7,010 nt of DNA from Candidatus Cloacimonadota bacterium (lineage in GTDB: Bacteria; Cloacimonadota; Cloacimonadia; Cloacimonadales; TCS61). A program made the translations under genes and the position numbers. The first letter of the stretch is position 1. Every line of letters begins with the position of its first letter. The DNA lies in contig JAOZPK010000110.1 in the NCBI GenBank assembly GCA_029932755.1, forward strand, positions 1 to 7,010, read 5' to 3'. The notes under the pieces are model-generated. The model was given only the letters and a program-made list of their open reading frames with translations, did no database searches and was not told where the DNA came from. This document shows positions 1-6,629 of the stretch, one piece after another.

Positions 1-492
1 GAAGATCCACTTTGGTTAAATTCTGGGGAATATCCATATTACCTACAAAGCACTTCTCCCTGCATCGATGCCGGAACATTAGAATTACCACCTGGAATTG
101 AACTACCTGAATATGATATTGCAGGAAATCCAAGAATTTACGGTGAAACAATTGATATGGGTGCTTATGAATGGCAAGGTGTAGAAGCTGAGGAAGATGA
201 AATCATACCAATCACTCAAACAAAAATATCCAATTATCCTAACCCATTCAATCCTTCAACAACTATTAAACTTGATCTTGCAGAATCAGGTAAAATTGAA
301 CTGGTAATTTATAATATTAAAGGACAAAAAGTAAAAACCTTGATGGATGCATATTCTACCAAAGGACATTTTGAGATCATTTGGCGCGGGGTAGACGATA
401 ACAAAAGATCTGTAGCCAGTGGAAATTATTATATAAAACTTAAAGTTAACGGTAAAGAAAGAACTGTAAGTAAATGTGTGTTGTTGAAATAG
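1..492 (+). CDS. Secreted/surface protein, C-terminal part: beta-helix end plus T9SS-type sorting domain (5' partial)
   Basis: The reading frame is open from the first base, so the gene starts outside the window and only about 163 C-terminal residues are visible. The ATG at 157 is an internal methionine (IDMGAYEW), not the start. The first ~57 residues carry SPCIDAG, GNPR and IDMGAYE, the typical end of right-handed parallel beta-helix (choice-of-anchor/polymorphic outer-membrane-like) repeats in secreted proteins. A linker rich in Glu and Asp follows. The last ~90 residues form a FlgD-like/type A sorting domain: NYPNPFNPSTTI, then YNIKGQKVKTL, then SGNYYIKL and a basic C-terminus ending in CVLLK. 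In Bacteroidota such domains direct export through the type IX secretion system and surface attachment. Whether this organism uses that exact route is inferred. Substrate and function cannot be told from this fragment. It stops with TAG and is convergent with the VWA gene. Confidence 0.88.
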   Translation, partial: EDPLWLNSGEYPYYLQSTSPCIDAGTLELPPGIELPEYDIAGNPRIYGETIDMGAYEWQGVEAEEDEIIPITQTKISNYPNPFNPSTTIKLDLAESGKIELVIYNIKGQKVKTLMDAYSTKGHFEIIWRGVDDNKRSVASGNYYIKLKVNGKERTVSKCVLLK

Positions 493-556
493 TTCTCTTA
501 GATTGAAAGAAATACAAGAGGAACATAATAGGCTCTAAACATTGCAGGCTGTTTTT

Positions 557-2548
557 TTATAAAAGTCCCCATCTTTTTCTCAAGAATAGTTCAATACAGA
601 ATGCAAGTAAAAAGAAAACAATAATATACCATTCTTTATAAATCGGAATTTCAGAACCCAATCTGATAATTTCATTTCCTGCTTTAGGAATTTCAAGATC
701 AGATGCTTTATCTATTATGCTTCCGTTTGTTTTGTTTGAAATATAAGATAAAAGTGATAAATTAATTCCCGTATCTCTGCTTTCTGGAGAAACTTGAGAA
801 ATCATAAATTTACCTTCAGTTTGTGAATTTGATATCTTATCGGAAATTACAAATTTGAGCTTACCGGGTTGAAGATTCGAGATTTTTATAAAATAATTAT
901 TATTCTTTTTCAGCATAAAACCTTGATAGATGATTTGATTTTCGGAATTAATGATGGATATTTCTGCATTCATTTCTTTGATGGGGGAAAGTGTTTCATC
1001 GTACGCATATAATTCTATCTGAATATCTTCGCCAAGATTGTATGAATTTTTATTTAATGATGCATAAAAACGCTCAGAGCTCGTTTGACCTAACCATGAA
1101 AATATATTATACATTAAATCATTATAGCTACCCTCTGAATTCCAAAGTTGCCATTTCCATAAGTCTAAGAAAGTAAATTGCAAGATCTTCCCATTTCCAA
1201 TATTTTTGGATAATACGGCAGAACTTTTTTCGTCATTGTTAAATTCTGCCAGTATTTTTGCTTCTACTTTTGAGTTAGCATAATAATAAGAAACAGGCGG
1301 AATGTTTTTTAAATCTTTCTTTTCGATTGAAGAAAATGTGTTAAATTGTTCGCTCTGCTTAGTGAGTGAGAAAGTAGATTTAAAAGTTCGTTTGATATTG
1401 GATGAGGTTGCAGGTGAAATATCTTCCAATTCCTTTATTGGTTTTCCAATGATGAAAAGTCCACCGCCATTTCCTACAAATCTATTAATTATGATTACTT
1501 CATCTTGAGAGAAATGTAGATTACCATTATTGATAAGTGTAAGCACATTGACCCTATCCATTTCAGTTTGTAAATGTGTATTATTCCCTGCATTTTGCAA
1601 TCTATTTTTCTTCAATAGAAATTTGCTTCGCCAGTGTTGATCTTGATTTACAGCGCCAATAATAAATTTTACATCCCAATTTAAAATATCGGAGATCAAT
1701 AAAGCTTTAGAACGGTCACGTTTAATCTGAATTGCGCTGTTGAGAATATTGTTATCAGTATTTACTTCGATAGAATCTGTTGATATTTTCAAACTGATCG
1801 GAGTAAATCCGGTATTTGAAAATGAAGTATTAAATATAATTTGCATGAATTCTTTTTCCTTAAGATCGATCTTTTTTTCCTTGATCAATTTATCTTCAGA
1901 AAGGAGCTCAATTTTTGCTTTGCCATTATAATTATTAGCATTTATGTTAATTTCAATCTGTGTAATTTCATCTCTGTAAACTGTTTTATTATGTTTAATG
2001 TCAGTTAGTTTAAGATCAAAATCATCAGATTCAAAATGCGGATCAATAGTATAAATTGGAATATTCTGGTTTTCGATTATCTCAAGTTCATCATCATTGA
2101 ACCAGCCATCAGAAAGCAGGATGATTGCTTCAATATTATCTGAATTTATTTTTTTAAAGACCTGTGAAAATGTTTTGCTTAGATTCGTAGAACTTCTGTC
2201 ACCATCAATACCATTAGCGAAATCAAAATTGATAATATTATAATCTTTCAACTCTATAATGCTTTCAATTTCTTTTTTGAAATTATTGAAGATTTCCGAT
2301 TTAGATATTTCTCTTCCTAATTGCTTCATACTTTCAGAAGTATCAGTTAGGATAACAACAGAAAGTCGCACTGTTTTGTCCTGGAAGAAATAGAGTATTG
2401 GATTTAGAAGTAATAAAAGTAAAATGATGATCGTGATTGAACGTAGACTAATCAGTAATGTTTTTCTCCAACTATCAATAGCAGGGATAGTCTTCTTATA
2501 AAAAAAAGCTATCAGAATTATTGAAATTATCGCTAATATTATGATCAT
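557..2548 (-). CDS. Membrane-anchored VWA-domain protein with degenerate glutamine-amidotransferase-like region
   Basis: A 663-residue protein of unknown precise function. Two hydrophobic segments lie at the N-terminus (about residues 2-16 and 31-55) and one at the C-terminus (about 639-656). Positive charges in the loop between the first two (YKK...WRK) and after the last (RKRW) place those parts in the cytoplasm, so residues 57-638 should lie outside the cytoplasmic membrane. A VWA domain starts near residue 61, with the metal-site motif D69-T-S71-E-S73, a likely Thr121 and LLSDG at 144-148. A CARDB/Ig-like segment spans about 178-275. Residues about 280-480 resemble the glutamine-amidotransferase-like fold of similar proteins (GNGGGLFIIG at 359-368, GNGK at 451, LWKW at 463), but the only Cys of the protein is C651 in the last helix, so no nucleophile exists. 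A second Ig-like part spans about 495-585. The architecture recalls BatA/BatB-like proteins. It starts two bases after the radical SAM gene, in the same transcript, with a weak ribosome site. Confidence 0.88.
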   Translation of the reverse strand: MIIILAIISIILIAFFYKKTIPAIDSWRKTLLISLRSITIIILLLLLLNPILYFFQDKTVRLSVVILTDTSESMKQLGREISKSEIFNNFKKEIESIIELKDYNIINFDFANGIDGDRSSTNLSKTFSQVFKKINSDNIEAIILLSDGWFNDDELEIIENQNIPIYTIDPHFESDDFDLKLTDIKHNKTVYRDEITQIEININANNYNGKAKIELLSEDKLIKEKKIDLKEKEFMQIIFNTSFSNTGFTPISLKISTDSIEVNTDNNILNSAIQIKRDRSKALLISDILNWDVKFIIGAVNQDQHWRSKFLLKKNRLQNAGNNTHLQTEMDRVNVLTLINNGNLHFSQDEVIIINRFVGNGGGLFIIGKPIKELEDISPATSSNIKRTFKSTFSLTKQSEQFNTFSSIEKKDLKNIPPVSYYYANSKVEAKILAEFNNDEKSSAVLSKNIGNGKILQFTFLDLWKWQLWNSEGSYNDLMYNIFSWLGQTSSERFYASLNKNSYNLGEDIQIELYAYDETLSPIKEMNAEISIINSENQIIYQGFMLKKNNNYFIKISNLQPGKLKFVISDKISNSQTEGKFMISQVSPESRDTGINLSLLSYISNKTNGSIIDKASDLEIPKAGNEIIRLGSEIPIYKEWYIIVFFLLAFCIELFLRKRWGLL

Positions 2549-2550
2549 AA

Positions 2551-3534
2551 TTACCAGTTTTCATCGGGTTGAGCATTTGTAAAAATAAAGTTATCTTTTT
2601 TTAAGTTTTTATTTATTTTTATTGGAATTTTCATTAACTTTTTCTCAATTTTAATTTCTTCTAACATTTTAGAATTAAATCCCTTAAATAATGAAATATC
2701 ACTTGAAGAAATTTCCAATGTTTTATTTTTAAAATTATTAAGTATTTCAACCTTAAGCATTTCAGATCTAACCAATTCTCCAAATGATTGATGATATGGT
2801 CCTGCAATGATATTCTTTTTGTCAATATCCGAATGTAGTCCCACTTTAATTATTTTTATCTTTTTTGCTCTAAATCTACTTATCATTTCTGTTACTATTA
2901 CAATGGATTCTTTTAATGTAAGAGGAGAATACTTTCCTGCTTTAAACCAGTTTTCAAGTTCAGTATTTTTTAATACAATTGTCGGATAGATCCTCACAAA
3001 ATCCGGTTTGAGTTTGATAGTTGTTTCAATTGTCTTTTTAAGAGATTTGGAATTAAATCCGGGAAGTCCGGGCATTAATTGAATACCAAGTGTAAAATTA
3101 TTTTCTTTTATCACATTGCATGATTCTACAGCAGTTTGGGAAATGTATCCGCGTTTTGTGGTTATGAGTACCGAATCGTCAAAACTTTGTATTCCCAACT
3201 CGATTGTTCGAACGTTGTTATTTTTACAAAAATCTAAAATTTCCTGATCGATTGAATCGGGTCTGGTAGAAATTCTGATGCCGCTCATCAAGTTTTTGTG
3301 TTCATTTACTGCATCGAAATATGCTTGTTGCATCTCTTTAGAAAGTTTGGTAAATGTACCACCGAAAAATGCAATCTCCTTTTCTTCCAATCGATTATTC
3401 TCACAAAACTTTTTTACGTTTTCCGAAATTGATTGAACTGATGGAATTTTACTTTTAGTTATGATTAACTGATCACAATAAACGCAGTTGAAAGGACATC
3501 CGAGATGAGGAATGAAAATTGGGAAAATTCTCAT
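2551..3534 (-). CDS. Elp3-like radical SAM protein lacking the acetyltransferase domain
   Basis: A 327-residue radical SAM enzyme. The 4Fe-4S cluster motif C13-x3-C17-x2-C20 is next to the N-terminus (HLGCPFNCVYCDQ). Next come the SAM-contact motif FFGGTFT at 56-62, STRPDSID at 89-96, ELGIQSFDD at 112-120 and GIQLMPGLPG at 150-159. The second half has the radical SAM C-terminal extension seen in Elp3-type proteins: VRIYPTIVLKNTELE at 180-194, IIKVGLHS at 228-235, and AGPYHQSFGELV at 244-255. Full-length Elp3 continues into a GNAT acetyltransferase. This protein ends about 70 residues after AGPYH with a Lys-rich tail, so it belongs to the short, functionally undefined group. HemN is less likely because its typical C-terminal domain is missing. 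It starts 12 bases after the rnc stop with ATG and little Shine-Dalgarno signal, suggesting shared transcription with rnc. The substrate is unknown; RNA modification is only a guess from the Elp3 relationship. Confidence 0.9.
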   Translation of the reverse strand: MRIFPIFIPHLGCPFNCVYCDQLIITKSKIPSVQSISENVKKFCENNRLEEKEIAFFGGTFTKLSKEMQQAYFDAVNEHKNLMSGIRISTRPDSIDQEILDFCKNNNVRTIELGIQSFDDSVLITTKRGYISQTAVESCNVIKENNFTLGIQLMPGLPGFNSKSLKKTIETTIKLKPDFVRIYPTIVLKNTELENWFKAGKYSPLTLKESIVIVTEMISRFRAKKIKIIKVGLHSDIDKKNIIAGPYHQSFGELVRSEMLKVEILNNFKNKTLEISSSDISLFKGFNSKMLEEIKIEKKLMKIPIKINKNLKKDNFIFTNAQPDENW

Positions 3535-3546
3535 TTTGGTCTGGAA

Positions 3547-4278
3547 TCAGAATCCCAATTTTTTGCAAGCATGTTTTGCTGCATCTTGTTGAGCTGCTTT
3601 TTTGCTTGGACCTTTTCCTAAACCATAGATTTTATTCTGTATCTTTACTTGAATTGTAAAAATTTTCTCATGTTCCGGTCCCTCTGCTTTTAGAATATGA
3701 TAATCCGGAGTTGCATGAAATTCTGCTTGAGTATATTCTTGAAGTTTACTTTTGTAATCTGTTAGATATCCTTTTTTTAAGTGTGTAGAATAATTATTCA
3801 TAATGAATCGTATTATGAAATTTCGAGCCTTTTCAATATCTCCATCAAGATAAATTGCACATATTAAAGATTCCATTGTATTAGAAAGAACTGAATTCAA
3901 TCCAACTTTTCCCGCTGAATCGGTATTAAATATTATGTAATCTTTGAGTTTTAATTTATTGGATACCATGGCAAGCATCTTTCTTGATACTATCTTAGAT
4001 TTTAATTTTGAAAGTTCACCTTCAGTGTATTCTGGAAATTCAAGAAATAGTTCTTCCGATACGATCAAACCCAAAACAGAATCACCCAGAAATTCCATCC
4101 TTTCAAATGGTGATCCTTTTGTATTCAGGGGCTCTCGGGAAGTGTGCGTAAGAGCAGCAATTAAGAGAGGTGGGTTATTAAAATTATAGCCAATAATCTT
4201 CTGAAATTTATTAAAATCAGAATAACTGGAATCTTTTGAAGATATTTGTGAGATTAGAGATTTGATTATATTTTTCAA
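3547..4278 (-). CDS. rnc: Ribonuclease III
   Basis: A 243-residue endonuclease that cuts double-stranded RNA, acting in rRNA precursor processing and mRNA turnover in the cytoplasm. The length is close to the usual 220-250. The RNase III domain (about 23-160) carries the signature ERMEFLGDSVL at 59-69, giving E59, E62 and D66 of the metal site, then TEGELSKLKS with E86, then NTMESLICAIYLDGD with E136. At the position of E. coli Asp114 this protein has Asn133. A double-stranded-RNA-binding domain covers about 174-242, with DYKSKLQEY, the middle HILKAEGPEHEKIF and the loop GKGPSKKAAQQDAA. The start is TTG. An in-frame TGA at 4309-4311 limits it upstream, and no ATG, GTG or TTG occurs downstream before residue 61, so TTG at 4278 is the only ordinary choice. 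No ribosome binding site precedes it (the 12 bases before are CTTTATTTTGTT). It lies just downstream of a terminator-like hairpin. Confidence 0.95.
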   Translation of the reverse strand: MKNIIKSLISQISSKDSSYSDFNKFQKIIGYNFNNPPLLIAALTHTSREPLNTKGSPFERMEFLGDSVLGLIVSEELFLEFPEYTEGELSKLKSKIVSRKMLAMVSNKLKLKDYIIFNTDSAGKVGLNSVLSNTMESLICAIYLDGDIEKARNFIIRFIMNNYSTHLKKGYLTDYKSKLQEYTQAEFHATPDYHILKAEGPEHEKIFTIQVKIQNKIYGLGKGPSKKAAQQDAAKHACKKLGF

Positions 4279-4286
4279 AACAAAAT

Positions 4287-4315
4287 AAAGTGATCGGCTG
4301 ATGCCGGATCACTTT
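4287..4315 (-). terminator. Rho-independent terminator-like hairpin between fabF and rnc
   Basis: On the - strand the fabF stop codon TAA is followed at once by AAAGTGATCCGGC, loop ATCA, then GCCGATCACTTT. This gives a 12-bp stem with one bulged C. The downstream sequence is ATTTTGTTTTG, a broken U-tract, so this looks like a terminator for the fab genes. Read on the + strand the same stem is followed by TTTTTATTT, so it could also work in that direction, although no + strand gene precedes it. The U-tract runs into the TTG start codon of rnc, so rnc must depend on read-through or on a promoter inside fabF. No such promoter was identified with confidence. Confidence 0.75.
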
Positions 4316-5563
4316 TTATTTAACAAATTTCTTAAAAATAACTACTCCATTATGACCACCAAATCCAAGAGAATTGCTTAAAGCATAATTCACTTCCATC
4401 TCAATAGCCTTATTTGGAATATACTCAAGATCACAAGTGGGATCAGGGTTTTCGTAGTTAATGGTTGGATGTAGCTTACCGGTTGTAATGGTTTTACAGC
4501 AGACAATAGCTTCAACACCTGCAGCTGCACCTAAAGTATGTCCAGTCATAGATTTTGTAGAGCTGATCTTTACTTTTCTGGCATGCTTACCAAAAATAGT
4601 TTTAATTGCTGCTGTTTCATTTGGATCATTCAATGGTGTTGAGGTTCCATGAGCATTGATGTAATCTATTTCTTCAGGTTTTATCCCAGCATCATTGATC
4701 GCCAATTGCATAGCACGTGCACCACCTTCACCATTTTCTGCTGGAGCGGTTATATGAAAGGCATCACAAGTTGCACCGTAACCTACAATTTCAGCATAAA
4801 TTTTTGCTCCACGATTAACAGCATGTTCCATCTCTTCTAAAACTATAACACCTCCGCCTTCAGCCATGATAAATCCATCACGTTCTTTATCAAATGGACG
4901 ACAAGCTCTCTGAGGCTCATCGTTACGTGTAGAAAGTGCTCTCATGGAACAAAATCCAGCAACAGCTAAAGGTGTTACTGAACCTTCCGCTCCGCCTGTA
5001 AACATGATATCGGCATCTCCATACTGAATTGAGCGGTATGCAGTTCCAATCGAATGATTTGCAGAGGCACAAGCAGAAGAGATATTAAAATTTATTGCTC
5101 TAAAATTGAATTCAATTGCGATCTCTGCTGATGCCATATTAGAGATCATTTTTGGAATAAAGAATGGGCTGATTCTCTTTGGACCCTTTCTCTCCATTTT
5201 GTATGCTTCTGTTTCAAATGTGAGCATTCCACCAATACCGGAAGATACTATAACCCCAGCTCGGTCATGATCAAAGTTCGCATTATTTAGCCCTGAATCT
5301 TTGAATGCTTGTCTTGCTGAAATAAGGGCATATTGTGTATAGTGATCGAGTTTTTTTATTCTTTTTCTCTCAAAATGATCATTTGGATCATAGTTTTTTA
5401 TTTCACCAGCAATTCTGCTTGCATATTCTTCAGTTATTTCAAAATTTTTAATGTGATCAACACCAGATTTTCCAGCGAGAAGATTTTTCCATGTCTCTTC
5501 TACATTATGTCCAACTGCATTTATTGTACCCATTCCGGTAATGACAATTCTTCGTCTATTCAT
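4316..5563 (-). CDS. fabF: 3-oxoacyl-ACP synthase II (KAS II)
   Basis: A 415-residue condensing enzyme that joins malonyl-ACP to the growing acyl-ACP with loss of CO2, the elongation step of type II fatty acid synthesis in the cytoplasm. The length is typical for FabF. The catalytic set is complete: Cys165 in SSACASANHSI, His305 in NAHGTSTPLND, Lys337 in SSTKSMTGHT and His342. The N-terminal RRIVITGMG and the C-terminal loop SLGFGGHNG (Phe401, the usual gate residue) are standard. Ile110 in SSGIGGM matches FabF rather than FabB. It starts with ATG, preceded by GAGG at 5569-5572, five bases away. It is separated from acpP by a 68-base gap containing a strong hairpin and ends at a terminator-like hairpin, so it is the last fab gene of the cluster. 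FabF-like synthases of polyketide clusters are possible in principle, but the fabG-acpP neighbours argue for primary fatty acid synthesis. Confidence 0.97.
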   Translation of the reverse strand: MNRRRIVITGMGTINAVGHNVEETWKNLLAGKSGVDHIKNFEITEEYASRIAGEIKNYDPNDHFERKRIKKLDHYTQYALISARQAFKDSGLNNANFDHDRAGVIVSSGIGGMLTFETEAYKMERKGPKRISPFFIPKMISNMASAEIAIEFNFRAINFNISSACASANHSIGTAYRSIQYGDADIMFTGGAEGSVTPLAVAGFCSMRALSTRNDEPQRACRPFDKERDGFIMAEGGGVIVLEEMEHAVNRGAKIYAEIVGYGATCDAFHITAPAENGEGGARAMQLAINDAGIKPEEIDYINAHGTSTPLNDPNETAAIKTIFGKHARKVKISSTKSMTGHTLGAAAGVEAIVCCKTITTGKLHPTINYENPDPTCDLEYIPNKAIEMEVNYALSNSLGFGGHNGVVIFKKFVK

Positions 5564-5590
5564 ACTAACCTCAAAATCTAGATATTAATA

Positions 5591-5619
5591 TGGTGGAGTT
5601 ATGGTATATAACCCCACCA
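5591..5619 (-). promoter_or_regulatory. Intergenic RNA hairpin between acpP and fabF
   Basis: In the - strand transcript TGGTGGGGTTAT is followed by a five-base loop ATACC and then ATAACTCCACCA. All 12 positions pair, with a single G-U wobble. The + strand transcript would have an A-C mismatch there, which fits selection on the acpP-fabF RNA. The hairpin begins 12 bases after the acpP stop. It is followed by ATATTAATATC rather than a U-run, so it is not a standard terminator. A likely role is protecting the 3' end of acpP RNA or partially reducing fabF expression; this is inferred. Confidence 0.65.
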
Positions 5620-5631
5620 AAAAATTATAGA

Positions 5632-5865
5632 TTAATTTAATTGTTTTTCAAGATATTCGATTGCTTTTCCAACAGTTGTAAGTTTTTCTGCATCTTCATC
5701 AGCAATATCAATATCAAATTCTTCTTCAAACTTCATGATAAGCTCAACAGTATCAAGAGAATCTGCTCCAAGATCTTCAATAAAACTAGCCTTAAGGGTT
5801 ACTTCACTAGCTTCAACACCTAATTCCTCAACGATAAGTTCAATTACTTTTGCCTTAGTGTCCAT
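5632..5865 (-). CDS. acpP: Acyl carrier protein
   Basis: A 77-residue acidic protein that carries acyl chains through fatty acid synthesis on a 4'-phosphopantetheine arm. The attachment site is Ser36 in DLGADSLDTVEL, followed by the recognition helix II (DTVELIMKFEEEF) and the conserved FDIDIADEDAEKLTTVGKAI. The length is the usual 75-80. The frame stays open upstream to an ATG at 5964, which would add 33 residues overlapping fabG. That start is rejected because the family begins at MDTKAKVIEL and a near-perfect Shine-Dalgarno, AAGGAGG, lies five bases before the ATG at 5865. It sits 20 bases after the fabG stop. The strong ribosome site and the hairpin downstream fit the high level at which ACP is usually made. 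Confidence 0.97.
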   Translation of the reverse strand: MDTKAKVIELIVEELGVEASEVTLKASFIEDLGADSLDTVELIMKFEEEFDIDIADEDAEKLTTVGKAIEYLEKQLN

Positions 5866-5870
5866 TATTT

Positions 5871-5877
5871 CCTCCTT
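5871..5877 (-). promoter_or_regulatory. Strong Shine-Dalgarno of acpP
   Basis: AAGGAGG on the - strand, five bases (AAATA) before the ATG at 5865. It is the best match to the anti-Shine-Dalgarno sequence in the window. It fixes the acpP start against the longer upstream reading frame and suggests high translation of ACP compared with its neighbours. Confidence 0.85.
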
Positions 5878-5885
5878 AATTTTTA

Positions 5886-6629
5886 CTACATTATCAAGCC
5901 ACCATCCACCTGGATGGTCTGACCTGTTATATAACCAGCTTCTTGTGAAGCTAGGAATATACATAAATTTGCAACATCCTTAGCTGTACCCATACGGGAT
6001 AACGGAATTGCAGATGAATAATTGTCAATAACTTCTTGTGGTAATTTATCTGTCATTTCTGTTTGGATAAAACCAGGAGCAATTGCATTTACTCTGATAT
6101 TTCTGGATGCAAATTCCCTGGCAGATGACTTAGTTAAGGCAATGATACCACCTTTAGAGGCAGCATAATTTGCTTGACCGGCATTTCCCATAATTCCAAC
6201 AACAGATGCTATATTTATAATTACGCCTGAACGACTTTTCAGCATATATCTGCAAACTTTTTGGGTACAGATGAATGTACCTTTAAGATTAACATTCATT
6301 ACTGCATCCCAGTCCGATTCCTTCATTTTCATGAGTAATCCGTCTTTTGTTATTCCGGCATTATTTATGAGAATATCAATTTTTCCGAATTTCTTGTGGA
6401 TTTCTTTGAAAATAGAAGCGATCTCATCTGAATTAGTTACATCAGCAGTGAAACCGATAGCTCGGTTTCCCATGTCATCGATCTGTTGAACTGCTGCATC
6501 TACAGCTTCATGGTTAAGGTCTATTATAATAGAAGTTGCACCATGTTCAGATAACATTTCTGCAATGCTAAATCCAATTCCTCTCGCTGCTCCGGTGATA
6601 ATTGCAACTTTATCTTCTAAACGTTTCAT
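5886..6629 (-). CDS. fabG: 3-oxoacyl-ACP reductase (SDR family)
   Basis: A 247-residue short-chain dehydrogenase/reductase that reduces 3-ketoacyl-ACP to 3-hydroxyacyl-ACP. The cofactor motif TGAARGIG spans 12-19, followed by the NNAGI motif at 89-93. The catalytic residues are Asn114, Ser142, Tyr155 and Lys159 (NIASVVG...GQANYAASKGG). FabG-type signatures include GITKDGLLMKMKESDWD, NVNLKGTF and the C-terminal GYITGQTIQVDGGLIM. The length is the family norm. At the end of the second beta strand it has Asp37 (SIIIDLN), which in SDR proteins usually goes with NADH, while many FabG proteins use NADPH. The ATG at 6629 overlaps the fabD stop in ATGA, and GGAGA lies just upstream inside fabD, so translation is probably coupled to fabD. 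Its place between fabD and acpP makes the FabG assignment firm among many related SDR enzymes. Confidence 0.96.
   Translation of the reverse strand: MKRLEDKVAIITGAARGIGFSIAEMLSEHGATSIIIDLNHEAVDAAVQQIDDMGNRAIGFTADVTNSDEIASIFKEIHKKFGKIDILINNAGITKDGLLMKMKESDWDAVMNVNLKGTFICTQKVCRYMLKSRSGVIINIASVVGIMGNAGQANYAASKGGIIALTKSSAREFASRNIRVNAIAPGFIQTEMTDKLPQEVIDNYSSAIPLSRMGTAKDVANLCIFLASQEAGYITGQTIQVDGGLIM

Noticed and set aside
492..524. Inverted repeat GTTCTCTT / AAGAGGAAC in the convergent gap as a shared terminator
   Set aside because: The stem is short with one bulge, the loop is about 16 bases, and no clear U-run follows on either strand.
530..558. T-run at 552-558 after AGGCT...GCAGGCTG as a terminator for the left-hand gene
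   Set aside because: AGGCT is repeated in the same direction, not inverted, so no stem forms before the T-run.
3944..4189. Open frame on the + strand inside rnc
   Set aside because: It is antisense to a well-conserved gene, has no recognisable domain or ribosome site, and is a shadow of the coding strand. The same holds for the other + strand frames between 991 and 6953.
4330..4400. Possible promoter for rnc inside the 3' end of fabF
   Set aside because: AT-rich pieces such as TTGGAT and CATAAT occur, but no pair has proper spacing, and in DNA this AT-rich such matches are expected by chance.
5866..5964. 33-residue N-terminal extension of acpP starting at the ATG at 5964
   Set aside because: It overlaps the fabG 3' end, does not look like ACP, and the strong AAGGAGG before 5865 marks the normal start.
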